DNA from: Thiofaba sp039822285
Lineage (GTDB): Bacteria > Pseudomonadota > Gammaproteobacteria > Halothiobacillales > Halothiobacillaceae
NCBI RefSeq assembly: GCF_039822285.1
Contig: NZ_JBAJEY010000005.1
Location: 62,001-126,000 of the forward strand
Length of the DNA stretch: 64,000 bases
Direction: 5' to 3'
Part shown: piece by piece, positions 9,301 to 16,312 of the stretch
How the letters are laid out: each line of letters begins with the position of its first letter
Position numbering within the stretch: the stretch's first letter is position 1
Position numbers and translations under genes: made by a program
The notes under the pieces: model-generated
The model's database searches: none
The model's input: the letters and a program-made list of their open reading frames with translations, nothing else
Told to the model about the DNA's origin: nothing

Positions 9301-10240
9301 CGCCCCCGCGCGCCCCACCCCGGCCGAGCCGCTGAGCCTCGATCTCGTCCGACTTGTCCTGAATGCCAACGAGGCGCCCCGCACGGACGCAACCGCCACG
9401 CGACCTCCTCCGTCCGATCCGGACACCCTCCCGCCCTTGCGGATCAGCATCGCCGAGCTGAGCTTCGGCGAGCTACGCCTGAAGGATATCCGGCTGCGCA
9501 CCCTGCCACAGCCGCGCGGGCTGCTGCTGCAGGAGCTGCGTGCCGATACCGGCCATCTCACGATCCGCGGCGAAGGCAGCTGGATGCTCGACGACAAGAA
9601 CCGTCACCAGACCAACCTGACCCTCAACCTCGCCAGCGAGGATGTGGGCGCGGCACTCGATGAGCTTGGCTTCCGGAATACCCTGCGCCGGGGGCGGCTG
9701 GAGGACACCCAGCTGAGGCTGCGCTGGGCGGATGCCCCGGACCGCTTCGCCTGGGCCATCCTCGAGGGCGGGGCGCGCCTCAACGTCCGGGACGGCGCCC
9801 TGGAGAGCGTCGAGCCCGGTGCCGGCCGGGTGCTCGGCCTACTCAGCGTCACGGAGCTGCCACGCCGGCTTCTGCTCGACTTCGGCGACGTCTTTGGCGA
9901 GGGGCTGCGCTTCGACCGCATCGCATCCACACTCAGCTTCCGCGAGGGACGGGCGATCACCGAGTTGATGCAGCTCAATGGCCCCTCGGCGCAGATCTTC
10001 ATGAAAGGCTACAGCGACATGCTCAGCCGGACGCTGCACTACGACATGGTGGTCGTGCCGGCGCTGGGCAACGTCCTGCCGATCATCGGCACGGTGGCCG
10101 GAGGACCGCTGGTCGGGGGGGCCGTCTTCCTGCTGCAGAAGGTCTTCGACCAGCTCGGCGGCGAACGCAGTGGCTTCAACTACCGCGTCAGCGGAAGCTG
10201 GGATGAGCCGCGGGTGGAGCGGGTGGAGGCCGGATCATGA
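6383..10240 (+). CDS. yhdP: YhdP family AsmA-like envelope protein
   Basis: YhdP belongs to the AsmA-like group of very large, inner-membrane anchored periplasmic proteins. In E. coli this group is implicated in moving phospholipids to the outer membrane. The 1285-residue product is family length and has a single N-terminal membrane segment near residues 16-36. A long run of beta-rich repeats follows, and the conserved C-terminal AsmA-like block contains GRVLGLLSVTELPRRL, FMKGYSDMLSRTLHYDMVVVP and a GTVAGGPLVGG segment. The ATG lies 7 bases after rng. Its stop overlaps the nit start by four bases. Confidence 0.92.
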   Translation: MSRSPAPVRFLQRILLPGLGLAVILLAVLLSGARLLLPVFEADVRHWIERIAQDHGVELDAGRLELDWQGMGPRLSLTDATLHGQGGTTPLRLRRLSLTLDLPRSLLGARLHFGALDVEGASLQLVRDGEGRWQLQGLASSAARNSTAEAAWPAWMGMARRVHLVGSHLDLRDERSGLDLSIEDIEALFEEGLTGQRMALRMDLPRQLGGRIELRARLAGSLAELSQPTGEVWLSTSGLDMAGWSALLASLSLDAAALPVAFDELPRFEKGEVRGQAWLTLRDGALIDTQARLELADWRINPLQALRAGEREVALHSRLDLRLRHAGEDWNLDLAATPSDPRQPPQRFSLRRTQDQLAMAGEHFDLDLLRPWLVVTPILPESLRHALILHRPVGQLNTLNLHMRLAGEGSNGLPELQGHARFEAIGWRGEGYLPDVAALRGEAWLAGTAALLRLDSPGLRADFHGKFREPMAFDQARGDLALFWADTPRLVGRGLSLANRDLALQAELQLDLPQDGAPLIALEGRFQRARAERVPAYLPVDELGEEALAWLDRALPQSGGFVPQGALHLHGDLSRFPYYAEGGGQFEVRFAFQDLRLDYAPGWRPAERLHGELAFVNNGLEGRIDGGSLRGVPLREGWLAIPDFDRPRLDLRLVFAGKVESMLETLKDSPLIKERAAFDDATLTGPAALHLGIEVRLDSADPRPDQAEGWIDLHGARLAAFDQVFEALQGRLHFLDDRLDAHDIRARYRGREARLGVESEPRGTAYAYRISLDTLTEAGDWLEAGSPWSSRLKGAFPLHAELLLDAKGPRGRPVDLELRSELEGLTIDLPLPFGKSADARHPTEARLTWRDGVLDRLQLRQPGQLAARLELTDSRVRAGHIQLGEGEAETPIGEGRLLIEANLPAFDLGAWQAALDTPPGDAQTLPARIDLRARLGRLEAFGSTWEAMQVDGQRDPTGWRLRLESPRLAGLARAPARPTPAEPLSLDLVRLVLNANEAPRTDATATRPPPSDPDTLPPLRISIAELSFGELRLKDIRLRTLPQPRGLLLQELRADTGHLTIRGEGSWMLDDKNRHQTNLTLNLASEDVGAALDELGFRNTLRRGRLEDTQLRLRWADAPDRFAWAILEGGARLNVRDGALESVEPGAGRVLGLLSVTELPRRLLLDFGDVFGEGLRFDRIASTLSFREGRAITELMQLNGPSAQIFMKGYSDMLSRTLHYDMVVVPALGNVLPIIGTVAGGPLVGGAVFLLQKVFDQLGGERSGFNYRVSGSWDEPRVERVEAGS

Positions 10241-11043
10241 CGGCACGGGTCGCGGTGATCCAGATGGTCAGCGGCGCGGATGTCGAGGCCAACCTCGAAC
10301 AGGCCGGACGACGGCTCGCCGAGGCCGCCAATGCCGGCGCCAGGCTGGCCGTGCTGCCGGAAAACGTCGCCTGCATGACGCCGGAGATGGAACACCTCCG
10401 CTCGATCGCCGAGCGGGAGGGCGAAGGCCCTATCCAGCAGGCCCTCGCCGCCATGGCCCGCCGCAACCAACTGTGGCTGGTGGCCGGCACGATCCCCCTG
10501 CTGGCCCGGGATGGACGGCTGACCAACACCTGCCTGGTGTTCGACGACGACGGCCAAAGGGTGGCGCGCTACGACAAGATCCATCTGTTCGATGTCGACG
10601 TGCCCGGCGGGGAGGTGCACCACGAGTCTGCCCACTTCGCCCCCGGACGCGAGGTGGTCGTGCTCGACACCCCCGTCGGCCGGCTGGGGCTCGCCGTCTG
10701 CTACGACCTGCGCTTCCCCGAGCTGTTCCGCGCCATGGTGGATCAAGGCGCGGAACTGATCGCCCTGCCTGCGGCCTTCACCCATGCCACGGGCAGGGCG
10801 CACTGGGAGGTGCTGCTGCGCGCCCGCGCCATCGAGAACCTCTGCTTCGTGCTCGCCTCCGCCCAGGGGGGGCAGCATTTCGAAGGGCGCCGGACCTTCG
10901 GCCACAGCCAGGTCATCGGCCCGTGGGGCGAGCCCCTGGCCCTGCACGCGGAAGGCCCAGGCCTTGCGCTCGCCACCCTCGACCGAGGCGCACAACGCGA
11001 ACTGCGAGAACGCTTCCCGGTGCTGGCACACCGCGTCTTGTAG
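10237..11043 (+). CDS. Carbon-nitrogen hydrolase, nitrilase superfamily (Nit1/Nit2 type)
   Basis: This is a 268-residue single-domain amidase with the complete Glu-Lys-Cys triad: Glu42 in VLPENVACM, Lys114 in YDKIHLFDVDV and Cys155 in GLAVCYDLRFPEL. The YDKIHLFDVDV segment is typical of the Nit1/Nit2 branch, whose best known role is hydrolysing deaminated glutathione or omega-amidated keto acids. That substrate is inferred, not shown. The gene overlaps yhdP by four bases. In many relatives tldD follows at this point; here a repeat and two small envelope genes follow instead. Confidence 0.9.
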   Translation: MTARVAVIQMVSGADVEANLEQAGRRLAEAANAGARLAVLPENVACMTPEMEHLRSIAEREGEGPIQQALAAMARRNQLWLVAGTIPLLARDGRLTNTCLVFDDDGQRVARYDKIHLFDVDVPGGEVHHESAHFAPGREVVVLDTPVGRLGLAVCYDLRFPELFRAMVDQGAELIALPAAFTHATGRAHWEVLLRARAIENLCFVLASAQGGQHFEGRRTFGHSQVIGPWGEPLALHAEGPGLALATLDRGAQRELRERFPVLAHRVL

Positions 11044-11055
11044 AATAGGCTTGCA

Positions 11056-11098
11056 CCTCCCCTCCCCCTTGAGGGGGAGGGGGCGGGGGAGAGGGTGA
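11056..11098 (+). repeat. GC-rich palindromic repeat, family B
   Basis: A nearly perfect stem is formed by CCCCTCCCCC and GGGGGAGGGG around a four-base loop. It is followed by a purine-rich tail GCGGGGGAGAGGGTGA. The same element occurs inverted at 56771-56814, as a shorter copy at 56713-56752, and inside hemF (43645-43698) and gspG (45514-45591). Here it is intergenic, 13 bases after the nitrilase stop. Confidence 0.8.
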
Positions 11099-11155
11099 CC
11101 CGGCACGCTCAAACTCCGCAACCGATCGACCCTTTGAACCTCGGCCCCCGGAACC

Positions 11156-11551
11156 ATGCTCAGCATCAAATCCCTGCTCATCCTGATCGCCCTCTTCCTC
11201 GCTGGCCTCGCGCTTTGGCACCACTGGCACGCACGCGAGCGTGCCGAGCGCCTGGCGCGCGAGACCTGCCGGCGCATGGGCGTGCAGTTCCTGGATGAGT
11301 CCGTCGGCCAGAAACAGTGGCGCATCGTGCGTGAGGAGGGCCGTTGGATGCTGCGCCGCACCTATGCCTTCGAGTTCTCCCGCACCGGCAGCGACCGCTG
11401 GCCGGGGGAGCTGATCCTGCTTGGCGGGCAGCTCGCCGGGGTGGAGTTCAACCTGGTTGAACCGGCCACGACATCCCCCCCGCCGCCCCGCACCATCACC
11501 CCCACCACGGAGCACGACAAGGTGGTTCCCCTCAGGAGAGATCGTCCATGA
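11156..11551 (+). CDS. DUF3301 family small membrane-anchored protein
   Basis: The 131-residue protein has one N-terminal membrane segment (residues about 6-22) followed by a short basic helix (HWHARERAERLARE). A small domain follows with CRRMGVQFLDESVG, RTYAFEFSRTGSDRW and GELILLGGQL, which match my memory of DUF3301. Its function is not known. The C-terminal 25 residues are proline and threonine rich. Its last four bases overlap the next gene, a lipoprotein, which suggests a shared envelope role. Confidence 0.72.
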   Translation: MLSIKSLLILIALFLAGLALWHHWHARERAERLARETCRRMGVQFLDESVGQKQWRIVREEGRWMLRRTYAFEFSRTGSDRWPGELILLGGQLAGVEFNLVEPATTSPPPPRTITPTTEHDKVVPLRRDRP

Positions 11552-11976
11552 AACGCTGGCCCCGCCTCATCCTCCCCCTGCTGCTCGCCGGCCTTTTGAG
11601 CGCCTGTGCCAGCAAACCCAGTGAGCAGGAATTGCAGACCCTGCTCGCCCAGACGCTGTGCGCCGAAGGCCCGCAGTCCTTCTGCAAAGTCGAGAACCTG
11701 CACAAGCAGAACGGCTACTGGAAGGATGGGCACTATGTGGCCGAGGTCCGCTATGAGCTGGTATTCACCAAGGGCCTGCGGGACGTGGCCATCGAGGCCG
11801 AACGCCAGCCGGGCGGCCCGCTGGACAAGCTGACCCAGGGGCTTGGGCTGATGACCCTCGGCCTGTTGTACGGCGACTTCAAGGCCGGTGACCGCCTGCC
11901 GCGCGAGCAGGCCGTCACTCTGCTCAAGACCGAGCAGGGCTGGCGCATCGACAAAGAGAAAGGAGCAACCCCATGA
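11548..11976 (+). CDS. Predicted lipoprotein of unknown function
   Basis: The first 20 residues form a lipoprotein signal with lipobox LSAC, so the mature protein would start at Cys20. The remaining 120 residues are mainly alpha/beta, with two further cysteines near residues 38 and 46 (TLCAEGPQSFCKVE) that could form a disulfide. A short hydrophobic glycine and leucine segment (LTQGLGLMTLGLLYGD) lies near residue 100. I do not recognise a named family. It is joined to its neighbours by ATGA overlaps on both sides. Confidence 0.8.
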   Translation: MKRWPRLILPLLLAGLLSACASKPSEQELQTLLAQTLCAEGPQSFCKVENLHKQNGYWKDGHYVAEVRYELVFTKGLRDVAIEAERQPGGPLDKLTQGLGLMTLGLLYGDFKAGDRLPREQAVTLLKTEQGWRIDKEKGATP

Positions 11977-13157
11977 GTGTGACCCTCGGCACCGCCCTCC
12001 GCCCGTCCGCCACCCGCCTGATGCTGCTCGGCTCGGGCGAGTTGGGCAAGGAGGTCGCCATCGAGGCCCAGCGCCTCGGCCTCGAAGTGATCGCGGTGGA
12101 CCGCTATGCCGACGCCCCGGCCATGCAGGTGGCCCACCGAAGCCATGTCATCGACATGCTCGATGGCGCCGCCCTGCGCGCCCTGATCGAGGCGGAGCGG
12201 CCCGACCTGATCGTGCCGGAGATCGAGGCCATCGCCACCCCCACCCTGGTCGAGCTGGAAGGCGAGGGCTGGCGCATCATCCCCACCGCGCGCGCGGCCT
12301 TCCTCACCATGAACCGCGAGGGCATCCGCCGCCTGGCGGCCGAGGAGCTGAGCCTGCCCACCTCCCCCTACCGCTTTGCCGACACCGAGGAGGCGTACCG
12401 CGCCGCGATCGAGGCCCTGGGTCTGCCCTGCGTGGTCAAGCCGATCATGTCCTCGTCCGGCAAGGGGCAGAGCGTGGTCCGCGCCCCCGAGGACATCGCC
12501 CCCGCCTGGCGCTACGCCCAGGAGGGTGGGCGTGCCGGCAGGGGGCGGGTGATCGTGGAGGGGTTCATCGACTTCGACTACGAGATCACCCTGCTGACCG
12601 TGCGTCATGCCGGGGGCACGAGCTTCTGCCCACCGATCGGGCACCTGCAGATCAAGGGCGACTACCGTGAGTCCTGGCAGCCGCAGCCGATGAGCGCGGC
12701 CGCCCTGCGCGAAGCCGAGCGCATGGCCGAGGCCATCACCTCCGCCCTCGGCGGCCAGGGACTGTTCGGGGTGGAGTTGTTCGTCAAGGGCGATCAGGTG
12801 TGGTTCTCGGAGGTCTCCCCCCGGCCGCACGACACGGGCCTGGTCACCCTCATCTCGCAGGACCTGTCCGAATTCGCCCTGCACGTGCGCGCCATCCTCG
12901 GCCTGCCCATCCCGAATATCCGCAGCCGAGGGCCTGCGGCCTCCTGCGCCCTGCTGGTGGAGGGCGAAAGCGGGGATGTGCGCTTTGGCAACCTCGATGC
13001 CGCCCTGGCCGCGCCCGACACCCAGCTGCGGCTGTTCGGCAAGCCCGAAGTGCAGGGCAGCCGTCGCCTGGGCGTGGCTCTGGCGCTTGGTGAGAGCGTG
13101 GAGGAGGCCCGCGCCAAGGCGCGGCGGGTGGTGGAGCGGATCGAGGTCGGCTTCTGA
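11973..13157 (+). CDS. purT: Formate-dependent phosphoribosylglycinamide formyltransferase PurT
   Basis: PurT is the ATP- and formate-dependent GAR transformylase of purine synthesis, an alternative to PurN. The 394-residue product has an N-terminal pre-ATP-grasp fold (LMLLGSGELGKEVAIEAQRL), IVPEIEAIAT, and the ATP-grasp core with KPIMSSSGKGQSVV. The C-terminal part carries FFVEVSPRPHDTG-like residues (VWFSEVSPRPHDTGLVTL). It overlaps the preceding lipoprotein gene by four bases. It is the last gene of the leftmost + strand series. Confidence 0.95.
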   Translation: MSVTLGTALRPSATRLMLLGSGELGKEVAIEAQRLGLEVIAVDRYADAPAMQVAHRSHVIDMLDGAALRALIEAERPDLIVPEIEAIATPTLVELEGEGWRIIPTARAAFLTMNREGIRRLAAEELSLPTSPYRFADTEEAYRAAIEALGLPCVVKPIMSSSGKGQSVVRAPEDIAPAWRYAQEGGRAGRGRVIVEGFIDFDYEITLLTVRHAGGTSFCPPIGHLQIKGDYRESWQPQPMSAAALREAERMAEAITSALGGQGLFGVELFVKGDQVWFSEVSPRPHDTGLVTLISQDLSEFALHVRAILGLPIPNIRSRGPAASCALLVEGESGDVRFGNLDAALAAPDTQLRLFGKPEVQGSRRLGVALALGESVEEARAKARRVVERIEVGF

Positions 13158-13306
13158 GCTCATGTGGGATCGGTCACCTTTGGTCGCGATGATCATCGCC
13201 CCAGGTGGACTCCCACGGTCGGATCCTCGGCATGTGCATCCAGGGCAATTGCATGAACCTATTTCATCGGTCTGGACGCTCGCGTAGAAGCGGCGCCCTC
13301 CAGATT

Positions 13307-13338
13307 GTTTCAAAAGGACTGTCCTGTCCTTTTGAAAC
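13307..13338. repeat. Perfect 13-bp inverted repeat
   Basis: GTTTCAAAAGGAC (13307-13319) and GTCCTTTTGAAAC (13326-13338) are exact reverse complements around a six-base loop TGTCCT. The stem is AT-richer than its surroundings. There is no adjacent T-run, so a terminator is possible but not demonstrated. It may be part of a small non-autonomous element. Confidence 0.75.
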
Positions 13339-13371
13339 TCGCCTCGTCGCGGTACACGCCCGCGACGGGCT

Positions 13372-13406
13372 CCGAGAATCAATCACTTGCCGTGATTGAT
13401 TCTCGG
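13372..13406. repeat. Perfect 15-bp inverted repeat
   Basis: CCGAGAATCAATCAC (13372-13386) and GTGATTGATTCTCGG (13392-13406) are exact reverse complements around the loop TTGCC. It directly abuts a reversed family A repeat. With the hairpin at 13307-13338 it forms a paired-hairpin array in 100 bases. Confidence 0.78.
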
Positions 13407-13421
13407 GCGGGCCTCCTACAG
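13403..13421 (-). repeat. REP-like repeat, family A, reversed partial copy
   Basis: Read on the minus strand this is CTGTAGGAGGCCCGCCCGA, the same head and half-stem as the copy at 1394. The distal half of the hairpin is missing, or replaced by the 15-bp inverted repeat it abuts. Confidence 0.65.
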
Positions 13422-13541
13422 CCAACGAGAGCAAGGATGGCCCCCTTCGCACGACAGCTAGATTTTCACCTTGTGCGATCGCTCCACCCCTTCATGCGAT
13501 TGCCCTGGCATGTGCATCATGATTCCCAGAGCACTTTGGGC

Positions 13542-14072
13542 TCAAACGATCCTCTTCGGAATACGGCGCGAACAATTCCAGTAGACCTGCTCAACCCTGA
13601 CCCGGACCGCCCGTAGCGCCGTAGGCCAGAGAGCTCGCACGACATCATCCGGCTCGGTCATTACCTCTGCGCAACCGTTCACCCGTAGCCTGGACTGGCT
13701 CGGAAAGTCGATGAACAAGAGACCGGCCTGGGGATTGACCAACAGGTTGCCCAAGGAGCTGAACATTCCGTTCCCGCTGAACTCTGGAAAAACCAGCGTA
13801 TGCGGATCAAGGACACGTGCGACCGGAAAGAGGCGCCCATCGCTACCCTCTTCCCTCCCGCGGTAACTGCAATCGCAGTGCCCTTCGGCATCGGCGGTGG
13901 CGAGGAAGAAGAACGGGCAGCCTTCGATGAAAAGGGCACTCAGATCGTCGATCCCGCCACGCACGATCCGCGCCAGCAATGCACTTTTGCGCAGGTTCCA
14001 GGAGGGGTTGAAGCGCACCTGCGCCTCAATCTCCCCCGCATGGAAAATCTGGATGAAGTCGTCATCGCTCAC
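13542..14072 (-). CDS. Pyridoxamine 5'-phosphate oxidase family FMN-binding protein
   Basis: The 176-residue protein has the split-barrel flavoprotein pattern of PNPOx-related proteins: FIEGCPFFFLATADAEGHCDCSYRG, a strand LVFPEFSGNGMFSSLGNLLVNPQAGLLFIDF and a C-terminal RVRVEQVYWNCSRRIPK. Such proteins bind FMN or F420 and reduce small molecules; the substrate is unknown. The GTG start at 14070-14072 overlaps the stop of the MarR-family gene by four bases, so regulator and flavoprotein are coupled. Base composition is less GC-rich than in the core genes around it, which suggests transfer. Confidence 0.8.
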   Translation of the reverse strand: MSDDDFIQIFHAGEIEAQVRFNPSWNLRKSALLARIVRGGIDDLSALFIEGCPFFFLATADAEGHCDCSYRGREEGSDGRLFPVARVLDPHTLVFPEFSGNGMFSSLGNLLVNPQAGLLFIDFPSQSRLRVNGCAEVMTEPDDVVRALWPTALRAVRVRVEQVYWNCSRRIPKRIV

Positions 14073-14491
14073 GGCTCCCCCTCCAGTCTCCCCCGCGCCT
14101 GACGCACGTCTTGCACCAGCGAGACAAAGAACTCCTCCCCGATCGCCTGTTTGAGTCGTGCCGCAAGATGCCCCGCGCATACCTCAACCTGCTCCCCAAG
14201 ACGCACGCCCTCTTGGCTGGGGAAGAGGCGAACCTGGCGGCCGTCCTCGCCGGCGCGGCGCTCCAGAAGGCCGCGCACCAGCAAGGCATCGGCGAACCGG
14301 GTCACTGTGGATGGCGCGAGCAGCAGGCGCGCGGCGGCCTCGCCCGCCGTCAGACCAGGCTCGGCAAGAATGATCCGCAGAAGATAGGCCTGCGGCGGGG
14401 AAAGGCCCGTCACCGCGAAGGCAAGCTCAGCCTCGGCGTTGATGCGCCGGGTCAAGCCATTGAGATTGAAATAGAGGCAACCATTGAACAT
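14069..14491 (-). CDS. MarR family transcriptional regulator
   Basis: The 140-residue winged-helix protein contains LSPPQAYLLRIILAEPGLT, a recognition helix LLLAPSTVTRFADALLVRGL and the wing ERRAGEDGRQVRLFPSQEG, a standard MarR layout. I chose the ATG at 14489-14491 (MFNGCLYFN) because an operator-like palindrome at 14512-14531 would otherwise fall on the coding start. In-frame ATGs at 14516-14518 and 14522-14524 are alternatives. It is divergent from the NTF2-like gene and coupled to the flavoprotein gene, so it probably represses both. Confidence 0.85.
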   Translation of the reverse strand: MFNGCLYFNLNGLTRRINAEAELAFAVTGLSPPQAYLLRIILAEPGLTAGEAAARLLLAPSTVTRFADALLVRGLLERRAGEDGRQVRLFPSQEGVRLGEQVEVCAGHLAARLKQAIGEEFFVSLVQDVRQARGRLEGEP

Positions 14492-14511
14492 CTCTAACCA
14501 CCATGCTTTTA

Positions 14512-14531
14512 TTTGCATGCGCAAGCAAATT
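14512..14531. promoter_or_regulatory. Probable MarR operator
   Basis: ATTTGC and GCAAAT form an inverted repeat with an ATGCGCAA centre (20 bases). The TTGC-N8-GCAA form is typical of MarR-family sites. It lies in the 89-base divergent region between the regulator and the NTF2-like gene, placed to control both directions. This is an inference from position and symmetry. Confidence 0.6.
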
Positions 14532-14580
14532 TACGCCGGACTTACGAACCGGGCAACATCTTGAACGAGAGATACATGCC

Positions 14581-15045
14581 ATGAATCAATTCATCGATCG
14601 GATCAACGGAACGGAAACGTGGCTCGCCGTGGATGAGCCGGCCATCGCCCTGAGCCACTTTTATCAAGGCTTCAATAGCCGCGATCTGGACAAGACTTCG
14701 GCAAACTGGAGTCATGCTCCGGGCGTATCGATGAGTAACCCGTTGGGCGGGGTAAAACGCGGGTGGGACGAGATTCGCGGCGTCTATGAGGCGATCTTTC
14801 ACGGCCCTACGCAGGTCTACGTCGAATTTCACGACATCCACGTCCGCGGCGGGCACGAATATTTCATCGCCGTCGGGCGGGAACGTGGAAGGGCGAAGCG
14901 GAACGGCGAAACTCTGGAGCTGGCGATCCGCACGAGCCGCTTGTTTGTGCGGGAGGATGGCGCATGGCGGCAGTATCACCACCACGGATCCATGGACGAT
15001 CCCGAGCGACTGGCCGCCTACCAGCGGATGATCCGGGGCGATTGA
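14581..15045 (+). CDS. NTF2-like (SnoaL/DUF4440 type) protein
   Basis: The 154-residue protein starts with a helix and the segment ALSHFYQGFNSRDLDKTSANW, then PLGGVKRGWDEIRGVYEAIF. Strands VYVEFHDIHVRGGHEYFIAVGRERG and RTSRLFVREDGAWRQYHHHGS follow. This is the cone-shaped NTF2-like fold used by many small enzymes and binding proteins; no catalytic assignment is possible. I chose the ATG at 14581; an in-frame ATG at 14503 would overlap the operator. It is divergent from the MarR gene and probably controlled by it. Confidence 0.78.
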   Translation: MNQFIDRINGTETWLAVDEPAIALSHFYQGFNSRDLDKTSANWSHAPGVSMSNPLGGVKRGWDEIRGVYEAIFHGPTQVYVEFHDIHVRGGHEYFIAVGRERGRAKRNGETLELAIRTSRLFVREDGAWRQYHHHGSMDDPERLAAYQRMIRGD

Positions 15046-15169
15046 GCACTAAGTCGCGCATAGCGCGGCTGGTGGAGATCGCAATCCCCGCGCAGGCTCA
15101 GCCTTGGGGTGGACGCATCCTCTGGCCGCGACACTCCTTGGCAGGGTCGCCACCAGAGCCGGATCCAGG

Positions 15170-16312
15170 TCAAATCAGCACCAGGTTGTCCCGGTGGATG
15201 AGTTCCGGCTCGTCCTCGTAGCCCAGCAGCGCGGGCAGGGCGTGGCTGGGCTGGCCCTGGATTCTGCGTGCCTCGTCGGCACCGTAGTTGACCAGACCGC
15301 GCGCTACTTCCTGACCCTCGGGGCCGATGACGGCGACCAGGTCGCCGCGGTGGAACGCCCCTTCGACCGCGGTCACCCCGACCGGCAGCAGGCTCTTGCC
15401 CTGTTCGCGCAGCACCTTGACCGCCCCGGCATCGACATGCACCCGACCGGCCACGTGCAACTGGCTCGCCAGCCACTGCTTGCGCGCCAGAAGCGGGGCC
15501 TGGTCGGGGAGGAAGACGGTACCGAGGACCTCGCCCGCGGCCAGACGGGTCAGCACCTCCGGCTCGCTGCCCGCGGCGATGAGGGTGGCGGCGCCGGAGC
15601 GGGCGGCCCGCTGGGCGGCGCGCACCTTGGTGGCCATCCCGCCGCGCCCCAGGACCCCGCCCTCGGCCGAGGCCATGCCGGTGAGTGCGGGATCGCTGGC
15701 CTGGACCTCGTGCAACAGACGGGCCTCCGGGTGCTTGCGCGGGTCGGCGGTGTACAGCCCCTGCTGGTCAGTGAGGATCACCAGCACGTCGGCCTCGACC
15801 AGGTTGGCGACCAGGGCGGCGAGGGTGTCGTTGTCACCGAAGCGGATCTCCTCGGTGGCGACGGTGTCGTTCTCGTTCACCACCGGGATCACCTGGTGCG
15901 CCAGCAGGGTGCGCAGGGTGCTGCGCGCATTCAGGTAGCGCGCGCGGTTGGAGAGGTCGTCGTGGGTGAGCAGGATCTGCGCGGTGCGCACGCCATGGCG
16001 CTGGAACACGCTCTCGTAGGCCTGCGCCAGCCCCATCTGGCCGACCGCCGCCGCGGCCTGCAGCTCGTGCAGCGCGGTCGGGCGGGTCTTCCACCCCAGG
16101 CGCAACATGCCCTCGGCCACCGCCCCGGAAGTGACGATCACCACCTCCTTGCCGGAGGCGCGCAGCTTTTGCACCTGCGCAGCCCAGCGGTCGATGGCCT
16201 CCAGATCCACCCCTTGGCCGCCTCGGGTGACCATGGCGCTGCCGATCTTCACCACCCAGCGGCAGGTCTGGCTGAGCCGGGCGCGGGTGGCGTGGGTTGC
16301 CGGTTGGGTCAT
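15170..16312 (-). CDS. proB: Glutamate 5-kinase
   Basis: ProB phosphorylates glutamate to gamma-glutamyl phosphate, the first step of proline synthesis, and is usually feedback-inhibited by proline. The 380-residue product has the amino-acid kinase domain (WVVKIGSAMVT, VIVTSGAVAEGMLRLG, VNENDTVATEEIRFGDND) and a C-terminal PUA domain from about residue 285 (ALLARKQWLASQL to VARGLVNYGADEARRI). Its ATG overlaps the obgE stop by four bases. The obgE-proB order is normal for the group. Confidence 0.95.
   Translation of the reverse strand: MTQPATHATRARLSQTCRWVVKIGSAMVTRGGQGVDLEAIDRWAAQVQKLRASGKEVVIVTSGAVAEGMLRLGWKTRPTALHELQAAAAVGQMGLAQAYESVFQRHGVRTAQILLTHDDLSNRARYLNARSTLRTLLAHQVIPVVNENDTVATEEIRFGDNDTLAALVANLVEADVLVILTDQQGLYTADPRKHPEARLLHEVQASDPALTGMASAEGGVLGRGGMATKVRAAQRAARSGAATLIAAGSEPEVLTRLAAGEVLGTVFLPDQAPLLARKQWLASQLHVAGRVHVDAGAVKVLREQGKSLLPVGVTAVEGAFHRGDLVAVIGPEGQEVARGLVNYGADEARRIQGQPSHALPALLGYEDEPELIHRDNLVLI

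Larger units (their letters stand above)
13158..13541. other. Non-coding stretch with strong hairpins and repeats
   Basis: These 384 bases between purT and the FMN-binding flavoprotein gene hold no convincing gene. They contain two perfect inverted repeats (13307-13338 and 13372-13406), a reversed family A repeat (13403-13421) and two GGCATGTGCATC direct repeats (about 13229 and 13505). Short open frames exist on both strands, but they cross the palindromes and have no family-like sequence. The stretch marks the left edge of an accessory-looking insert. Confidence 0.6.

Noticed and set aside
13205..13452. Short open frames on both strands in the hairpin region
   Set aside because: They run through perfect palindromes and lack starts with ribosome binding sites.
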